This document shows, piece after piece, positions 22,504 through 34,930 of a stretch of DNA of 64,000 nt. The position numbers were made by a program, and so were the translations under genes. The stretch is from Pyricularia pennisetigena (taxonomy: Eukaryota > Ascomycota > Sordariomycetes > Magnaporthales > Pyriculariaceae): the NCBI RefSeq assembly GCF_004337985.1, contig NC_043740.1:434001-498000 (forward strand), in the 5' to 3' direction. Numbering within the stretch: the stretch's first letter is position 1; each line of letters begins with the position of its first letter. The notes under the pieces were generated by a model that was not told the origin of the DNA, ran no database searches, and saw only the letters and a program-made list of their open reading frames with translations.

Positions 22504-23830
22504 ATGGAAAACAGCCCTATATCGGGCTTTCCAGGCCCAGATCCAACAAATAGGGGGTTTAAACCCAGCCCAACCGAAGTTTTAACCGCTAAATTACAGG
22601 TTTAAAACCTGCAATTAAAAGCGTTAATTACGTAAATGGATTAATTTCAAAGGATAATTTAACAGTTAACAGCCTTATTAACCCTAAAAAGCGGTAACTT
22701 TACTAATTTTAATGGTAATTCGGAAAGCAAACCCGTTACCGCACCCTTTAATCCATCTAATAACCTCATTTTAGGTGACGGAATAGGTAAAAAACTATCG
22801 AAACGGGTATTTTCCTTCCCCGAAAATTGTAAATTAGTAAGGGCTAGCAATTGCGATTTGTGGAAACAGGCGTTAATAGTACAATTTAGGGTTATAAAAA
22901 CAGCGGAATTTATTTTCGACTTTAAAATTGGCTATACCCTACCGGAACACGAGCAATTAATCCTTTTATTGTTTTTAAAAGGGAGTTTAACCAAGGAACC
23001 TTTGAAATTTATTACATGGTATTCCAGCCCCGTAACGGCTTATAAGACCCTGGAAGATAGCTATTCCGTTGCACCCGAAATTAGTTGAAATTCATTATAT
23101 CGGGAATTCCACGCCTTAAATTTTTCGAAATTTAAAGGAATAATATTTGAGTTTAACAACCGTTTTAATTTATTAATAGCTAAATTAGCGAATACTAACG
23201 TGCAAATTAACCCCGTAAACGTACGAAAATAGTATTTACGGGCCCTGGAGGGAATATTCCCTATCTGGACCGAACGCCAACGCAATACCCAACGGGTTTT
23301 GCAAGAAATAGGCCAAAATTCGGAAAAGTTAAATTTGCAATACTTTATGGCGGATTTCTCATCCGAAAATTCGATTTCAGGTTTTACAACGGCTAAAACC
23401 GCTAATTATAGGTTTAAAGGCAAAAAAACGGGTAAAAAACGCTAAAAAAGGCGTTAAAAAGGAAAATAATGGGCAGGAAAACACCTCTAAATCACGAAAA
23501 AAGGGTAATAAAAACTCTAATTCGGATTCTGCTTTTGCAAAAGATATTAAATCCTCCAACTCCAGCGAATTAACCGCTGGAACGTCTATAATTTTTATGG
23601 ATTTCGAGCTATTTACGGGCTTAATTCCAGGTGACGTTAACGAAGGCGCAGCGTATAACTCCCTGGAATAGGAGGTTAATTCCGCTATCAGCGGAATTAT
23701 AAAATTACGTTCGGATTCGGATTCGGAAACCGATACCGGTAAAACGCTAAAACCACAGGTTTTAACAGCTAATTTTAGGGTTAAAACGAAACCTGGACGC
23801 GGCGTAAAAGGGACCCCTAAACTACGGAAG
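22504..23830 (+). pseudogene. Copia-II copy 3 gag, broken
   Basis: The frame opens MENSPISGFPGPDP and stops after about 33 codons at a TAA. Capsid-like sequence resumes at 22858-23088 (LWKQALIVQFRVIKTAEF … LILLLFLKGSLTKEPLKFI) and continues in pieces to a Lys/Ser-rich C-terminal tail near 23400-23600. No zinc knuckle is visible. Gag would form the virus-like particle. Confidence 0.7.
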
Positions 23831-23839
23831 CTAGGTTAC

Positions 23840-24655
23840 CCTATCCTGTACGATATAAGTAGCACGCACTATATTTTTGCAAATAAGCAATTTTTTACCG
23901 ATTATACCCCCGGTTTTACAGCCGAAATCGGTATAAAAGATGGCCCTATTAAACCTGTAAGTACCGGAACTGTAAAAGTACAGGTCCGTTCCGGCCAAAA
24001 AGCTGACGAATTTAGAGAGGTTACGTTAAATAACGTTATATATATCCCCTCGTTCAGAATAAATATCGTTAATGGCCTTATATATTATAATACAGGGGGC
24101 GTATTATTAAAAAATACCTTATATGATAAAGATCGCAAGGCGTGGGGACGTTTAAACACCGCTAAATATTCGTTTTATTTAAAGGTTAAAAGGTGCGATA
24201 TCCTTGTTCCAAATAATGCTATTTCGAATTACGCCTATATTATTGGTAAATATAGCACCGCTTTTGGCATGGTTTTATAGGAGGTTATAAAGGGCTACGC
24301 AACCCCGTTGGAAATAAAACTAAATAATACAAACCCCGAAAATTACGAGGATTATAAAATTTACACCGATTCGGAACCGGAAACAAATACGGTAACGGAA
24401 AGGTTAAATCCCGAACAAAATACGGAAATAGCCGTAAATTCACCTGTAACGCAGAAATTTAGCGGTAAAAACCCTGAAAATCCACGTAAAATTGGGCCCC
24501 GTAGGCCCGGCATACCGCTAAATAACACTTTTATGCAGTTTAATATAAAAGGGACTATTTCCGAAAAAAAGGGGGTTTCCCATATAAGAAATCCGTTGTT
24601 AAAACCTCTTTTATTATGGGATTTAAAACGGGCCCCTGTAATTTACCTCCTTTAA
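23840..24655 (+). pseudogene. Copia-II copy 3 protease and acidic linker
   Basis: The protease reads LYDISSTHYIFANKQFF, where the canonical motif is DSGATxH; Ser-Gly has changed to Ile-Ser but the catalytic Asp and the following TH…FF remain. After REVTLNNVIYIPSFRINIVN, typical of this domain, comes an acidic, Asn-rich linker at 24308-24655 (NPENYEDYKIYTDSEPETNT) leading to integrase. Confidence 0.7.
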
Positions 24656-24689
24656 AACCTAAAACGGATTACGGACGGTTGGTTAACGC

Positions 24690-26055
24690 TTAAAGGAAAC
24701 GGAATTACAGGTAATTGTGACGAAATCAAGGCCCAAAAAACCCTGTTATGACACAGGCATTTAGGGTATAGAGGGCTATTATTGCTAAAAAAAACCGCTA
24801 AAATTACAAAAGGTTCACCTAATTTCGATAAAATTAGGGCAATTACCTGCATTGCTTATATTAAAACCATTTCCATTAGGCGTACAAATAAGGTCGCAAT
24901 CCATACACCCCCTAATATTTTCGATTCTATAAAAAATAATACAGTAACCTTTAAACCTAATCCTTACAATAAAAAGCCCGTATTTTTGTTATTAATGGAC
25001 CGAAAATCACGTTTTCGGTGGTTTATCCTATTAAAAAATAAAACCGGACCTACGGTTTTAGTGGCTATTAAAAGCTTTGTTAGGGCTTTAAAGGTTATTT
25101 AAGGGCGCTACCCTTTAAATTTTCACTTTAATGGGGGGTACGAAATTAATACAAACTTTTAAAATTGGTTTACAAATAAAGGTGTTAATTTTAACATTTC
25201 GAATCCCTATAACCACGGTTAAAACGGATTAACGGAGCGGTCCGTTAGGGTTATTTTGGATCAGCTTCGGTTGACCATTATAACGGCGGGTTTACCATTA
25301 TATTTATAATGTTATTTACTGTTTGCCGTAACTAATTTAATTAACCGTACAGCGGTAATTAATAGGGATTTAACACCTTACGAGGAACTTTATGCCGATT
25401 TGCAATTGGGATTACCGCATAAACCTAATTTAGAGCATTTTGGGGATATTGGTACTGTATACCAGGCTATTATACCATTGGAAAAACGCCTAAAATTTAA
25501 TAAATTGGTTCCCCGCACCGAACCGGTGAGATTTTTAGCCCATTTATTAAACTTTACAGCGTTGGTTTACGCACCCGCTAAGCGGACCCTATATAAAACC
25601 TATACCGTAAAAATTATAAAGGGTATAACCGCTGAAAGTTTGGCTATTCCAGGGGAAACGCTACAAATTTCAAAGGGGGAAAATACAGATTTTAGAGGGT
25701 TTTTAATTTTAAATTTAAAAACGAAATCAACAGCGTTCCAGCGGGAAATCATCCCCTAAAGAACCCTCAAAATAAAGGGCATTTACCAATTATTACAGGG
25801 CATTTACCACCTATTACAGGGCAATTACCACCCGTTACAGGGCATTTGAACCGTGAAGATATAATGCCCGCCAAACCTGTACAACCTACTGTTCGCCCCC
25901 CAAAGCTAATAACGGTAGCGGTACCTAATCCAGTATTTAAAACAACGGAATTTCCGGTGTTTTCAGCACCTAAAATACAAAATATGAAATTACATTCGCA
26001 GTTCGAAAACCTAAATTTAATGGATATAAATTACGTGCATTATTTTTGTTTTTAA
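24690..26055 (+). pseudogene. Copia-II copy 3 integrase, broken
   Basis: Fragments are 24782-25102 (zinc-site remnant ITCIAYIK, with CxxC now CxxY; then LLLMDRKSRFRWFILL with the first catalytic Asp), a break containing HFNGG where HFDGG is expected, and 25400-25759 (C-terminal domain, …LVPRTEPVRFLAHL…YKTYTVKII). The tail at 25846-26055 is Pro-rich. Gypsy-I inserted just downstream at 26136. Confidence 0.8.
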
Positions 26056-26136
26056 GCCCAAGAGAAAATAAAGAAAAAGCTTACTAAAGACGGTAAACCG
26101 AAAAGCTACCAACAGGCCTTAAATAACCCTGAAAAT

Positions 26137-26588
26137 TGTTACGACCAGACAAGATGGGTCGGTACCAATGAGGCCAGGCGGGGTCACCCCCCTCCTAACG
26201 ACACTCGACCAGAGGAAACACCGACCGACAGGAAACAGAATAACATAAAAGATTACGTGACCCCACGTGATCGCCAAGAAAACGATATAATTGATATATC
26301 ACATATTAATTATAGCAGAACAAGTGATATGCGGGCTATGGGATATATCAAACATATTACACCCAGGACAACGGACTATATAAAATACGCTTATTACCAT
26401 ATAGATAAATTCGATTCTAGGATTGTTTAGCAGCAATTAAATTTTAATTAACTTCAATATTTACTTAAAAACGATTATAATTTCACCCCAGTTATTGAAA
26501 ACCCCAATTACCCAGTTAAGACGCTTAATTGCTTTAACCCACTGTATTTTACCCTAAAAACAGGTTACCCGATACCTTAATCGTAACA
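26137..26588 (+). repeat. Gypsy-I 5' LTR
   Basis: The LTR runs from TGTTACGACC to ATCGTAACA with TGTTACGA/TCGTAACA inverted ends. Its 3' half (from about 26400) closely matches the Gypsy-II LTR while its 5' half does not. Confidence 0.93.
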
Positions 26589-26839
26589 TTTTAATTGCTC
26601 CTGTTTAGTATTTTGCCTTAAAATATACCGAGCAGTATCGCCGAAACAATATCTTCCAACAAAACCACCCTTTAGACCCCTTTTACCATTAACGCTCCGG
26701 CCAACGCTAACGCTTTACGTTAGATGGTCGCGACGCTCCAAACAAAAAATCGACAATTTTAGGAACAAATGACCGAATAAATTAATCGAACTAATAGGAA
26801 CCATATTAAATACCTTTTACTATTATTTTATAATGGCAC

Positions 26840-27640
26840 CCCAGGTACCCTGCAGGGATTTTTTACGGGAACCCGGGCCTATTTTCATTTTAACGAAGAT
26901 AATTTCGATAATAACGCAAAAAAGGTTACCCACGCAGCTTCGCTATTAAAGGGCGATGCGCTTACCTGGTTCGAACCAATCCTACGAAATTACTTGGACC
27001 ACGATAAAAAAAAAAACCGTAAAGTTGAAATTAACCGCATTTTCGACGATTACGAAAATTTCGAAAAATGTTTTAGGGGAGCATTCGGTAGCCCAGACGA
27101 GGAACGCACTGTTAAACGTAAACTGGTACGCCTTACCCAAACCAAATCGGCATCCAAATATGCCAGTGAATTTCGACAAATTACCGCTAAACTATTATGG
27201 GGCCCCGAAGCCCTAATAGTACGCTTTTATACGGGATTTAAAAAAAAAATTAAAAACGAATTTGTTAAAAAAGAACGACCCGATACCCTAACCGAATACG
27301 TAAAATTAACAGTTAAAATCGACAACCGATTTTACGAACGGAAATTGGAACGACGCGAAAAACGCAGCGTATAGGGGCCAGCTTTGCGATAAACCAATAC
27401 GGGACGTAAATATTAATACCCCAAACCGCTTCGCCAGTACAATATTTCCTACGGAATATATAGCGGACCCATGGACCTTAACGCGACCCAATATAAAAAA
27501 CTTCGTAAAGATCCCAAAAGTGGTAAATGTTTTAAGTGCGAGAAGCTAGGACATATAGCCAAATTTTATCCCCAAAGCACTCCGGACTTATACCCCGATT
27601 CCAAAAAACCACGAAAATTAAATACCACCACCTACTAATA
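26840..27640 (+). pseudogene. Gypsy-I gag: capsid and zinc knuckle
   Basis: The capsid (26880-27374) reads RAYFHFNEDNFDNN … LTWFEPILRNYLDHD … FGSPDEERTVKRKL … YASEFRQITAKL, the retrotrans_gag fold. After a TAG at 27372 the nucleocapsid knuckle KCFKCEKLGHIAKFYP appears at about 27526-27574; the last Cys of CCHC is Tyr, a G-to-A change. Gag packages the RNA. Confidence 0.85.
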
Positions 27641-28119
27641 GATACCACCGGATTAACACAGTTTAAAAAGCTGGACCATATATTACGACGATAACTGCAT
27701 AATCCATAATAGCGCAAAAATGGACGCAGGATAGTACCCATAAAAATTTAAAAGTATTCGGACCTTAGCAATAGGAAACCGTGTATTTATTGAAATTAAA
27801 CCACCGGCACAATTACGCAGGCAAAACACCAAATTACCCGAACCTACGGAATTAAATACCTTAAAAGAATTAGAACCAGAACTATTGGGATAAACCCACC
27901 GCATCCGGATAATCCAATAAGCCCCAACGGACGAATCTAGTAACGAGTTAAAAAACGAATTTAGCGAAAAAAAAATTATATTTTCAGACCCATACAATGC
28001 AGCAAGGGAAAACAACCCCTATATATATAAAAAGAAATTCATCGATTTATACCGAAACGACCAATTAGTGCAATTTCCCGGAATATTATTTCGAGTATAA
28101 ATATAAAACCCTATAAGAT

Positions 28120-28400
28120 TAATCGATCCAATTTTCGGAAACCACCCAATTTTGGATATTAAATATCCCAAACATACAGAAATTTTTTGGGCAAAATGTT
28201 TTCGAAACAACTGCGGACTGCATTTTAACAGAAAAATAGTCCACGATTTTTTCCCACGACGACGCAAAATAACAGGTATCCACAAAATATATACCACCAT
28301 TAAATTACCCAATTGGGAAATTAAAATAAGATTTAACACCGAATTAGCGGTAATTTTCACCCTTTGTAACGACTACCCCATGGTATATTACAATTAAAAA
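28120..28400 (+). pseudogene. Gypsy-I Cys/His-rich linker between gag and protease
   Basis: The open stretch reads …HTEIFWAKCFRNNCGLHF … DFFPRRRK … LPNWEIKIRF …. It is conserved in Gypsy-III (58029-58358) and, decayed, in Gypsy-II (17225-17480). The CxxxxCxxH pattern suggests a metal-binding site. I know of related linkers in fungal Gypsy polyproteins but no demonstrated function. Confidence 0.55.
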
Positions 28401-28799
28401 CAATTCCCATAATACGAATGCACCCGAAACATTTGCAAAATACATATATTAGCCAAAGCACAGGTATGGTACGAAACGAAATCACGATAACCAGGACCCG
28501 CACCCATAACCAAAATTGTGTGGAACCCCAACGTTAAAAATAACGAAATACCCACAAACGTACGAAAAACGCCTGCACCAATAGGGCACCGATTTAATAA
28601 AGTTAACGTTAGAAACAGTTATACGCCCCGAGATAAGAAGAATAAAGACCCACGACGCGAGTCCAATAAACCAAAAAATTAGGATAACCAAACGGTACAG
28701 GGTACCAGACGGTAGCAATAAAAACGGAATAAAAAACCTTAAACGCCACGTAAACCACGAAAGTAGTACACGAATATATATTCCTAAATATACGATTTA

Positions 28800-30120
28800 A
28801 TGGAAAACCCATACGAACGCTCCTTAATAGCGGAGCATAAAATAACTACATTTTTCCAAGGATCGTGAAAAAACGACGAATACCTTAGCGATAAAAGGAA
28901 AAACTATATCGATTATAAACCGTAAAAGGAAAGGCAGTTTTATACGGGAACGGTATTATCGAAATAAAAACCGTATACCTTTGGATGGAAAACTATGGAC
29001 GAAAAAAATAAATTATTTTGGATATTACGGAAATAGGGAACAAAAATATAATTTTAGGAATTCCCTGGTTTAAAAGGAGCAACCCCCGGATAAATTGGAT
29101 TATAGGCCAAATTTAATGGGAAAAGCACCTAATTACTAAACGACCTCCAATACAGCAGGGTTTATACAGGAAATATAGGGTACGGAAGGACTAAATAAAG
29201 CAAATGGCGTACCTATAGGAAGGACGACCAACCCCGGAACCAATATCGGAAAAAAAGCGACTATTTATAGGCTAAAACCGATCCAATTACACAATATAAA
29301 CCACGAAGGAACAGACTAAAAACGGTAAAATCCCAGAAAAATACCAAAATTATACACGATTATTTAGCCAAAAATTCGAAATAGGATTACCCGAACACAG
29401 TCCGTTCGACCACGAAATACCATTAAAAAAAGGAACCCAACCAAAATTCCACAAAATATACGGTTTAAATCCGACACAAATGGAGGTTTTAAACGAATAT
29501 TTCGCGGAAAACCTTAAAAAAGGTTATATTAGATTATCGATATTACCAGCAGGATACCCAATCCTTTTCGTACCAAAGAAAAACGGAAAATTACGATTAT
29601 GCGTGGATTACCGACAATTAAACGATATTATAATAAAGAATTGCTACCCGTTCCCACTAATAAGAGAATTTCGAAACATGCTTTACTAAATACAATGGTT
29701 TACGATATTAAATTTCAAAAAAATATACAATTTAATCCGTATAAAGGAAGGCGAGGAATGGAAAACAGCATTTCGCACCAGACGAGGATATTACGAATAC
29801 CTGGTAATACCTTTCGGTTTTACCAACGCCCCCGCAACCTTTTAAACCATAATTAACCACGTCCTTAGGGAATGTTTAAACATTTTTATCGTTATTTACC
29901 TGGACGATATCCTTGTTTTTTCCAAAACGTTGGAAAAATATAAGAAATACGTCCACACAATTTTACAAAAGTTACAAGACGTTAAACTCTTAATTAAGCC
30001 CGAAAAATGCATTTTTCACAGCAAGCAAATCAATTTTTTAGGATATATTATCGCCCCTGGAGAAATTAGGATGGAAGAATTAAAGATCCAAACAGTAAAG
30101 GAATGGCCCCAATTATAGAA
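28800..30120 (+). pseudogene. Gypsy-I protease and reverse transcriptase, broken
   Basis: The protease site near 28820-28850 reads LLNSGA, with catalytic Asp (DSGA) changed to Asn. RT begins near 29390 and shows [41 protein letters not shown], and the catalytic VIYLDDILVFSKTLEKY near 29890-29940, then the thumb (LLIKPEKCIFHSKQINFLGY). Stops and a frameshift fall around 29689-29860. YLDD is intact. Confidence 0.88.
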
Positions 30121-30720
30121 CGTAAAAGACGTTCGGGTATTTTTTGGATTCGTGAATTTTTACAGAAGATTTATTAAAGGTTACGGCGCGATCGCCACCC
30201 TATTAACCAATATAACCAAAAAGGACCTAAAATTCCAATGGACGGAACAAATACAACAAATTTTCGAACAACTACGAAAGGCAGTAGCACAAAAACCGAT
30301 CTTTAAAATACTAAACCCAACGAAACCCTTCGAAATCGAAACCGACGCATCCGACTACGCAATCGGAGGATAATTTAGCCAACGAAACGAAAAAGGACGC
30401 TTGCACTTTTGCGCCTTTTTTTTACAAAAATTACATAAACCAAAACTCAATTACCAAATCCACGATAAAGAATTTATAGCTATTATCCGAGCATTTAAAA
30501 AATGGAAACCATAATTATCCGGAATTAAATACGAAATATTAGTTTACACGGACTATAAAAATTTGACCCATTTCACCACCAGTAAGGTGTTAAACAAACG
30601 ACAAATCAAATGGGTAAAATTCCTATCAAAATTCCATTTCAAAATTATTTACCGAAAAAAAATAGAAAATGGTAGGGCCGACGCTTTCAGCAAAAGACCA
30701 GATTATAAAAACATAATACC
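30121..30720 (+). pseudogene. Gypsy-I RT connection and RNase H, broken
   Basis: The connection reads FGFVNFYRRFIKGYGAIATLLTN. RNase H follows with IETDASDYAIGG, HDKEFIAIIRAFKKWKP and VYTDYKNLTHF, containing acidic residues of the active site. It is interrupted by TAA at about 30372, probably a mutated CAA. It would remove RNA from the RNA-DNA hybrid during cDNA synthesis. Confidence 0.85.
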
Positions 30721-31845
30721 CGAGGAAATACGGAAAATTTTTACGGCAGACGATAACGGAAACCTTTTGCCAATTCACCGAAGTTTTATAACGATTAACA
30801 CGGTAATTACACCAAAAAAAATACGGAAAATCCACGAAAGCAAAGCTTACGGACACCAAGGGATTTCCAAAATATGGAAACGGTTAAAACAACATTATAA
30901 TTTCAAAGGAATACGATAAGAAATACGAAAAACCATTAAAAACTGCGAACTTTGCGCAAAAAGCAAATCCGCCAAACACAAGCCTTACGGGCTTTTACAG
31001 CTTTTACTAGCCCTTGACAAGGCTTGGTAAACCATTACAATGGATTTTATCGTCAAACTACCACCTTCCGAAAAACCACTCACTAAAATTAAATACAATA
31101 GCATACTAATTATAGTGGACAAATTTACTAAATACGCCTATTTCCTACCCTATAAGGAAAGTAGCAACGCCGAAAAAATCGCTTACATATTCCTACGAAT
31201 AATTGTCAACAACCACGGATTTCCAGGAAGCATTATCACGGACAAAGATAAACTTTTTACATTAAAATTCTGGAAATTTTTAATGGAATAGCTAGGAACC
31301 GACCACAAACTATTTACAATATTCCACCTACAAACAAATGGACAAATAAAACGAGCAAACCAAACATTGGAATAATATTTAAAATGCTATATAAACCATA
31401 AACAGGATAATTGGGTACGGCTATTACCCATAGCATAATTCGCATACAACAGCTTAAAAAATAAAAATATTAAAACAACCCCGTTTTATACCAACTACGG
31501 ATTTAACCTTACGGTATATGGAAAACCAAAAACCACGATTACGGCCCCACGAACCGATAAACAAGCAAGCGAATTACGAAAACTCCACCAAAAATTTTAA
31601 CAGGAATTGGAATTCGTACGAAGAAAAATGACCAAATACGTTAACCAGCATCGGATAAAAGGACCATCCTTCCAGGAGGGAAATAACGTTTACCTTATTC
31701 GACGCAATATTAAAATATAACGACCAAATAGCAAATTTAATTATAAAAAGCTTGGACTTTTTAAAATCGACAAAAAAATTAGTAAAACCAATTATAAACT
31801 ATTATTACCAGGAATTATAAAAATCCACCTAACGTTCCACGTATT
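30721..31845 (+). pseudogene. Gypsy-I integrase, broken
   Basis: The zinc domain reads HESKAYGHQGISKIW … CELCAKSK (HHCC). The core has TMDFIVKLP (first Asp) and IITDKDKLFT (second Asp). The third site reads NGQIKRANQTLE where the family has DGQTERxN, so the catalytic Glu has become Lys, as RIP would produce. The GPY/F-like C-terminus precedes the chromodomain. Confidence 0.85.
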
Positions 31846-31849
31846 ATTA

Positions 31850-32086
31850 TTGGAACCAGCACCACCCGGTACCAGTACACAAAAAACAATCGAAATCGAC
31901 GAGGAAAAAACATACGACGTCGAACGAATATTGGACCACAAACGCAACCACGGTAAAATAAAATACCTTATTAAATGGGAAAACTACGGACACGAAAAAA
32001 ACATTTGGGAACCCTTTAACCACTTCCAAAATTGCCAAAAACCATTCCGTCAATATTACCAGGAACTGGATTTGCGAGCAAATTAG
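31850..32086 (+). pseudogene. Gypsy-I chromodomain
   Basis: The open stretch reads …EEKTYDVERILDHKRNHGK, then KYLIKWENYGHEKNIWEP and HFQNCQKPFRQYYQEL. This is a chromodomain, which in chromoviruses binds methylated histone H3 and steers integration to heterochromatin. All three aromatic-cage positions (Y, W, and W/Y) look present. It is still uninterrupted. Confidence 0.88.
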
Positions 32087-32202
32087 CCAAAAAAAAAAGG
32101 ACGACCTAAAAAAACACCATTTACTATTCCCAAAAGCTAAAAATCGACCAGGATTCGAAACCATACCACCAAACGAACCTACAAAAAAACGATTAGCACA
32201 TA

Positions 32203-32739
32203 TTAACAAACCGAAACACACGGACAAAGCAATTTACCGACCGAATATTGCGCAAAAATATTTATCTCATCCAGCAAAAAAAAATTTAAAAAACCTATTG
32301 GGAAAAACGAATCCCAAACGAAATTGGAATCCGGAAAAAGCGATTCCAAAAACATTTTAGGAAGAATTTCGGTTAATCGCCGCCGCTCCTTCTGCTCCGC
32401 CTCCTCGCGTTCCACCCGATCCAATTTTTCCAGGCTGTCGATACCGCGACGAACCGCCTTTATTATTTTCTTAAACCACATTTTTTTTTATTTACGCAAT
32501 CGAAGAATTTTTTCCTCCGCCGCCTCCAATTTAGATTTAAGCTTTAAATATTGGGCCGCGATCCTATATAGCTGCTTTCGGGAAATACCCATAACATCGC
32601 ATCGCGAGCGACCCAAACGAACATATTCGATACAACGAAAGGAATCCCGAAACGATACAGCGCATTTCGCGATCCCCTGCGATTCGCAAGCAAAATAAAA
32701 AAATATTTCGACCGCCGAAAAAAAAAGCATAAAAAGCAA
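32203..32739 (-). CDS. Gypsy-I antisense coiled-coil-like frame
   Basis: On the strand opposite to pol, between chromodomain and 3' LTR, a frame runs from 32739 through GISRKQLYRIAAQYLKL, KSKLEAAEEKILRLRK, one TAA (32488-32490, probably a mutated CAA), KKMWFKKIIKAVRRGIDSL and DRVEREEAEQKERRRLTE to 32203. It is rich in Lys, Glu, Arg and Leu, suggesting a coiled coil. The same frame is recognisable in Gypsy-III and a relative in Gypsy-II. Function is unknown; the sense strand is also open here, so coding is inferred. Confidence 0.5.
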
Positions 32740-32903
32740 ATCGTTACGACGAACGGTGGACGTACGACCACGGGTTTTAACTACGCAACTGGATATAGCG
32801 TAAAAAGGTTAACAAAAAAGGAATATGGAAATAAAAACAAAAATTAGGAAAATACAAACTATTTAAAAACCAAAGGGATTTGGCCAAAAAAAGGGAAACC
32901 TAA

Positions 32904-33355
32904 TATTACGACCAAATAAAATGGGTCGGTACCAATAAGGCCAGGCGGGGTTACCCCCCTCCTAACGACATTCGACCAAAGGAAACACCGACCGATAGGA
33001 AACAGAATAATATAAAAAATCACGTGACCCCACGTGATCGCCAAAAAAACGATATAATTAATATGTCATATATTAATTATAGTAAAACAAGTGATATGCG
33101 GGCTATGGGATATATTAAGCATATTACACCCAGGACAACGGACTATATAAAATACGTTTATTACCATGTAAATAGATTCGATTTTAGGATTGCTTAGCAG
33201 CAATTAAACTTTAGTTAACCTCAATACTTACTTGAGAACGATTATAACTTCACCCCAGTTATTGAGAACCCCAGTTACCCAGTCAAGACGCTCAGTTGCT
33301 TTAACCCACTGTACTTTACCCTAAGAACAGGTTACCCGATACCTTGATCGTAACA
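32904..33355 (+). repeat. Gypsy-I 3' LTR
   Basis: This is 452 bp, equal in length to the 5' LTR. It starts TATTACG (mutated TGTTACG) and ends TCGTAACA. A polypurine tract (AAAAAAAGGGAAA) precedes it at about 32885. Differences between the two LTRs are largely C-to-T and G-to-A, so they date RIP more than age. Confidence 0.93.
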
Positions 33356-33360
33356 AAAAT

Positions 33361-34930
33361 GCTAAATGATTAGCTGTTTTAGCGTTTGAATTCGACCGAA
33401 TCGTTATTGCAAAAACCTTCCGTTTTATCCCAAAAATTAAAATGCCTATAGGCCGTAAACTCGTTTTTACCCGGCCGGTATTTAAATTAAAAAAGGATGA
33501 AAAGAATAAATTTATAAAATACAAAGTTAGGTTTGCTACCCGGGTTTTTTACAGGTCGAAACTAAGTTATATCGAAACTTTTGTTAACATTAATATACCA
33601 CCTACCTGGCGTATATTATTAACTATAACCAATGCACAAAATTGGGAAATAAAACAAATCGATTTTATCGGTGCGTTTTTAAATAGTGATTTTACCGACG
33701 TAAATATATATTTCCAAATCCCGAACGGCTTTAACGAATGGGCAAAAAATTGTAACCCTATTACCGCTAAAATTTTAGTGGAAATGGGTTATAACCCGAA
33801 ACAATTGCAGGTTATACAGTTGGGAAAGGCGTTATATGGTTTGAAACAGGGTCCAAAAAATGGTAAAACAAATTTGAACCCCTATTTTTTCAAAAAAGTT
33901 TTAAACCATTAATTTCTAATCCCGCTGTTTTTTATAACGTTAAATCCAAACATTTTATCGTTACCTTTGTAAGCGATTACCTGCTAATAAGTCCTAAATT
34001 GCAATATATTTAGGATTTAAAAACCCGTTTTAATAAGGTATACGCGTTGGAAAACAGGGGCCCTGCAACCTATTTTTTAGGCGTTCAAATTATAAGGGAA
34101 GAGTTTAAACGCCTATTTTAACTCCATTAAAGTGAGTATATAAGAGAAATATTAGCAACGCTCGGATTAATTGATTGCAAATTTATATTTGTTCCCTTAC
34201 AACCGGGTGTGCTAAAATATAGCGGCGGGGAACCCGTAAATGCGTTGGAAGTTAGATTATTATAGCGTATTATCGGTATTTTTATATATTTAATACTATT
34301 AATACGCCCGGATATCGGTTTTCCGGTTTAGTGGTTTCTACGTTTTTGAATAAAAACTAATACAATCGATTTAATGGCAGCTAAAAACTTATTACGTTAT
34401 TTAGCGGGTATTAAATCTTTATTTATTTGTTACGGAAATAAAATATTTAAAGTCGAATTACCACCCAATTTATTAATACGGGGTTTTAAAGGCCTAAAAT
34501 TAATGGGTTTTAATAATAGCGATTTTGCCGGGGTTAGGGAAAATTAAAAATCCATTTACGGATATTTATATACCTTATTTGGGGGTCTTGTAACGTGGAA
34601 ATGCAAAAAAGTTAATATTATAGTTTTAAGCACTCCAAAACCCGAAACCGATGCCTTAGCGGAAACCCTGCGTGAAGCATAATGGTTTAAAAGCTTATTT
34701 ATAGAGATTGGACTACCTATAAAAGGTTTCATTGTAATAATTGGAAATAATATAGGTTTTATAGCTAACGCATATAATACTACGCACCACCAACGTATTA
34801 AATATACGTTATTAAAATTTCACTACGTACGGGAATTAATTACAAAAAGATTGATAATTTTAAGATACCTGGAGTTCAAACAAATACCCGCTAATAACCT
34901 AGAAAAACCCCCAACGTTTCCAATTTACAA
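33361..34930 (+). pseudogene. Copia-II copy 3 reverse transcriptase and RNase H, broken
   Basis: The frame at 33442-33912 reads KYKVRFATRVFYR, IETFVNI, QIDFIGAFLNSDFTDVNIYF and LGKALYGLKQGP, typical Copia RT. The catalytic site near 33960 reads FVSDYLLIS instead of YVDDxLI. RNase H follows (GFNNSDFAGVREN … SIYGYLYTLFGGLVTWKCKK … ETDALAETLREA … HHQRIKYTLLKFHYVRE). It continues the pol cut by Gypsy-I at 26136. Confidence 0.85.

Larger units (their letters stand above)
26137..33355 (+). mobile_element. Gypsy-I, complete chromovirus nested in Copia-II copy 3
   Basis: This 7219-bp element has 452-bp LTRs at 26137-26588 and 32904-33355 and a perfect TSD AAAAT at 26132-26136 and 33356-33360. Internal order is capsid, zinc knuckle, a Cys/His-rich linker, protease, RT, RNase H, integrase and chromodomain, as in fungal Metaviridae chromoviruses. 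It is the best-preserved Gypsy here, yet carries RIP-type stops and lost catalytic residues. Confidence 0.95.

Noticed and set aside
32324..32698. Sense-strand frame at the end of Gypsy-I as a coding extension of pol
   Set aside because: It overlaps the antisense coiled-coil frame, is Ser/Arg-rich in a shadow-like way, and the antisense reading is the one recognisable in the other two Gypsy copies.
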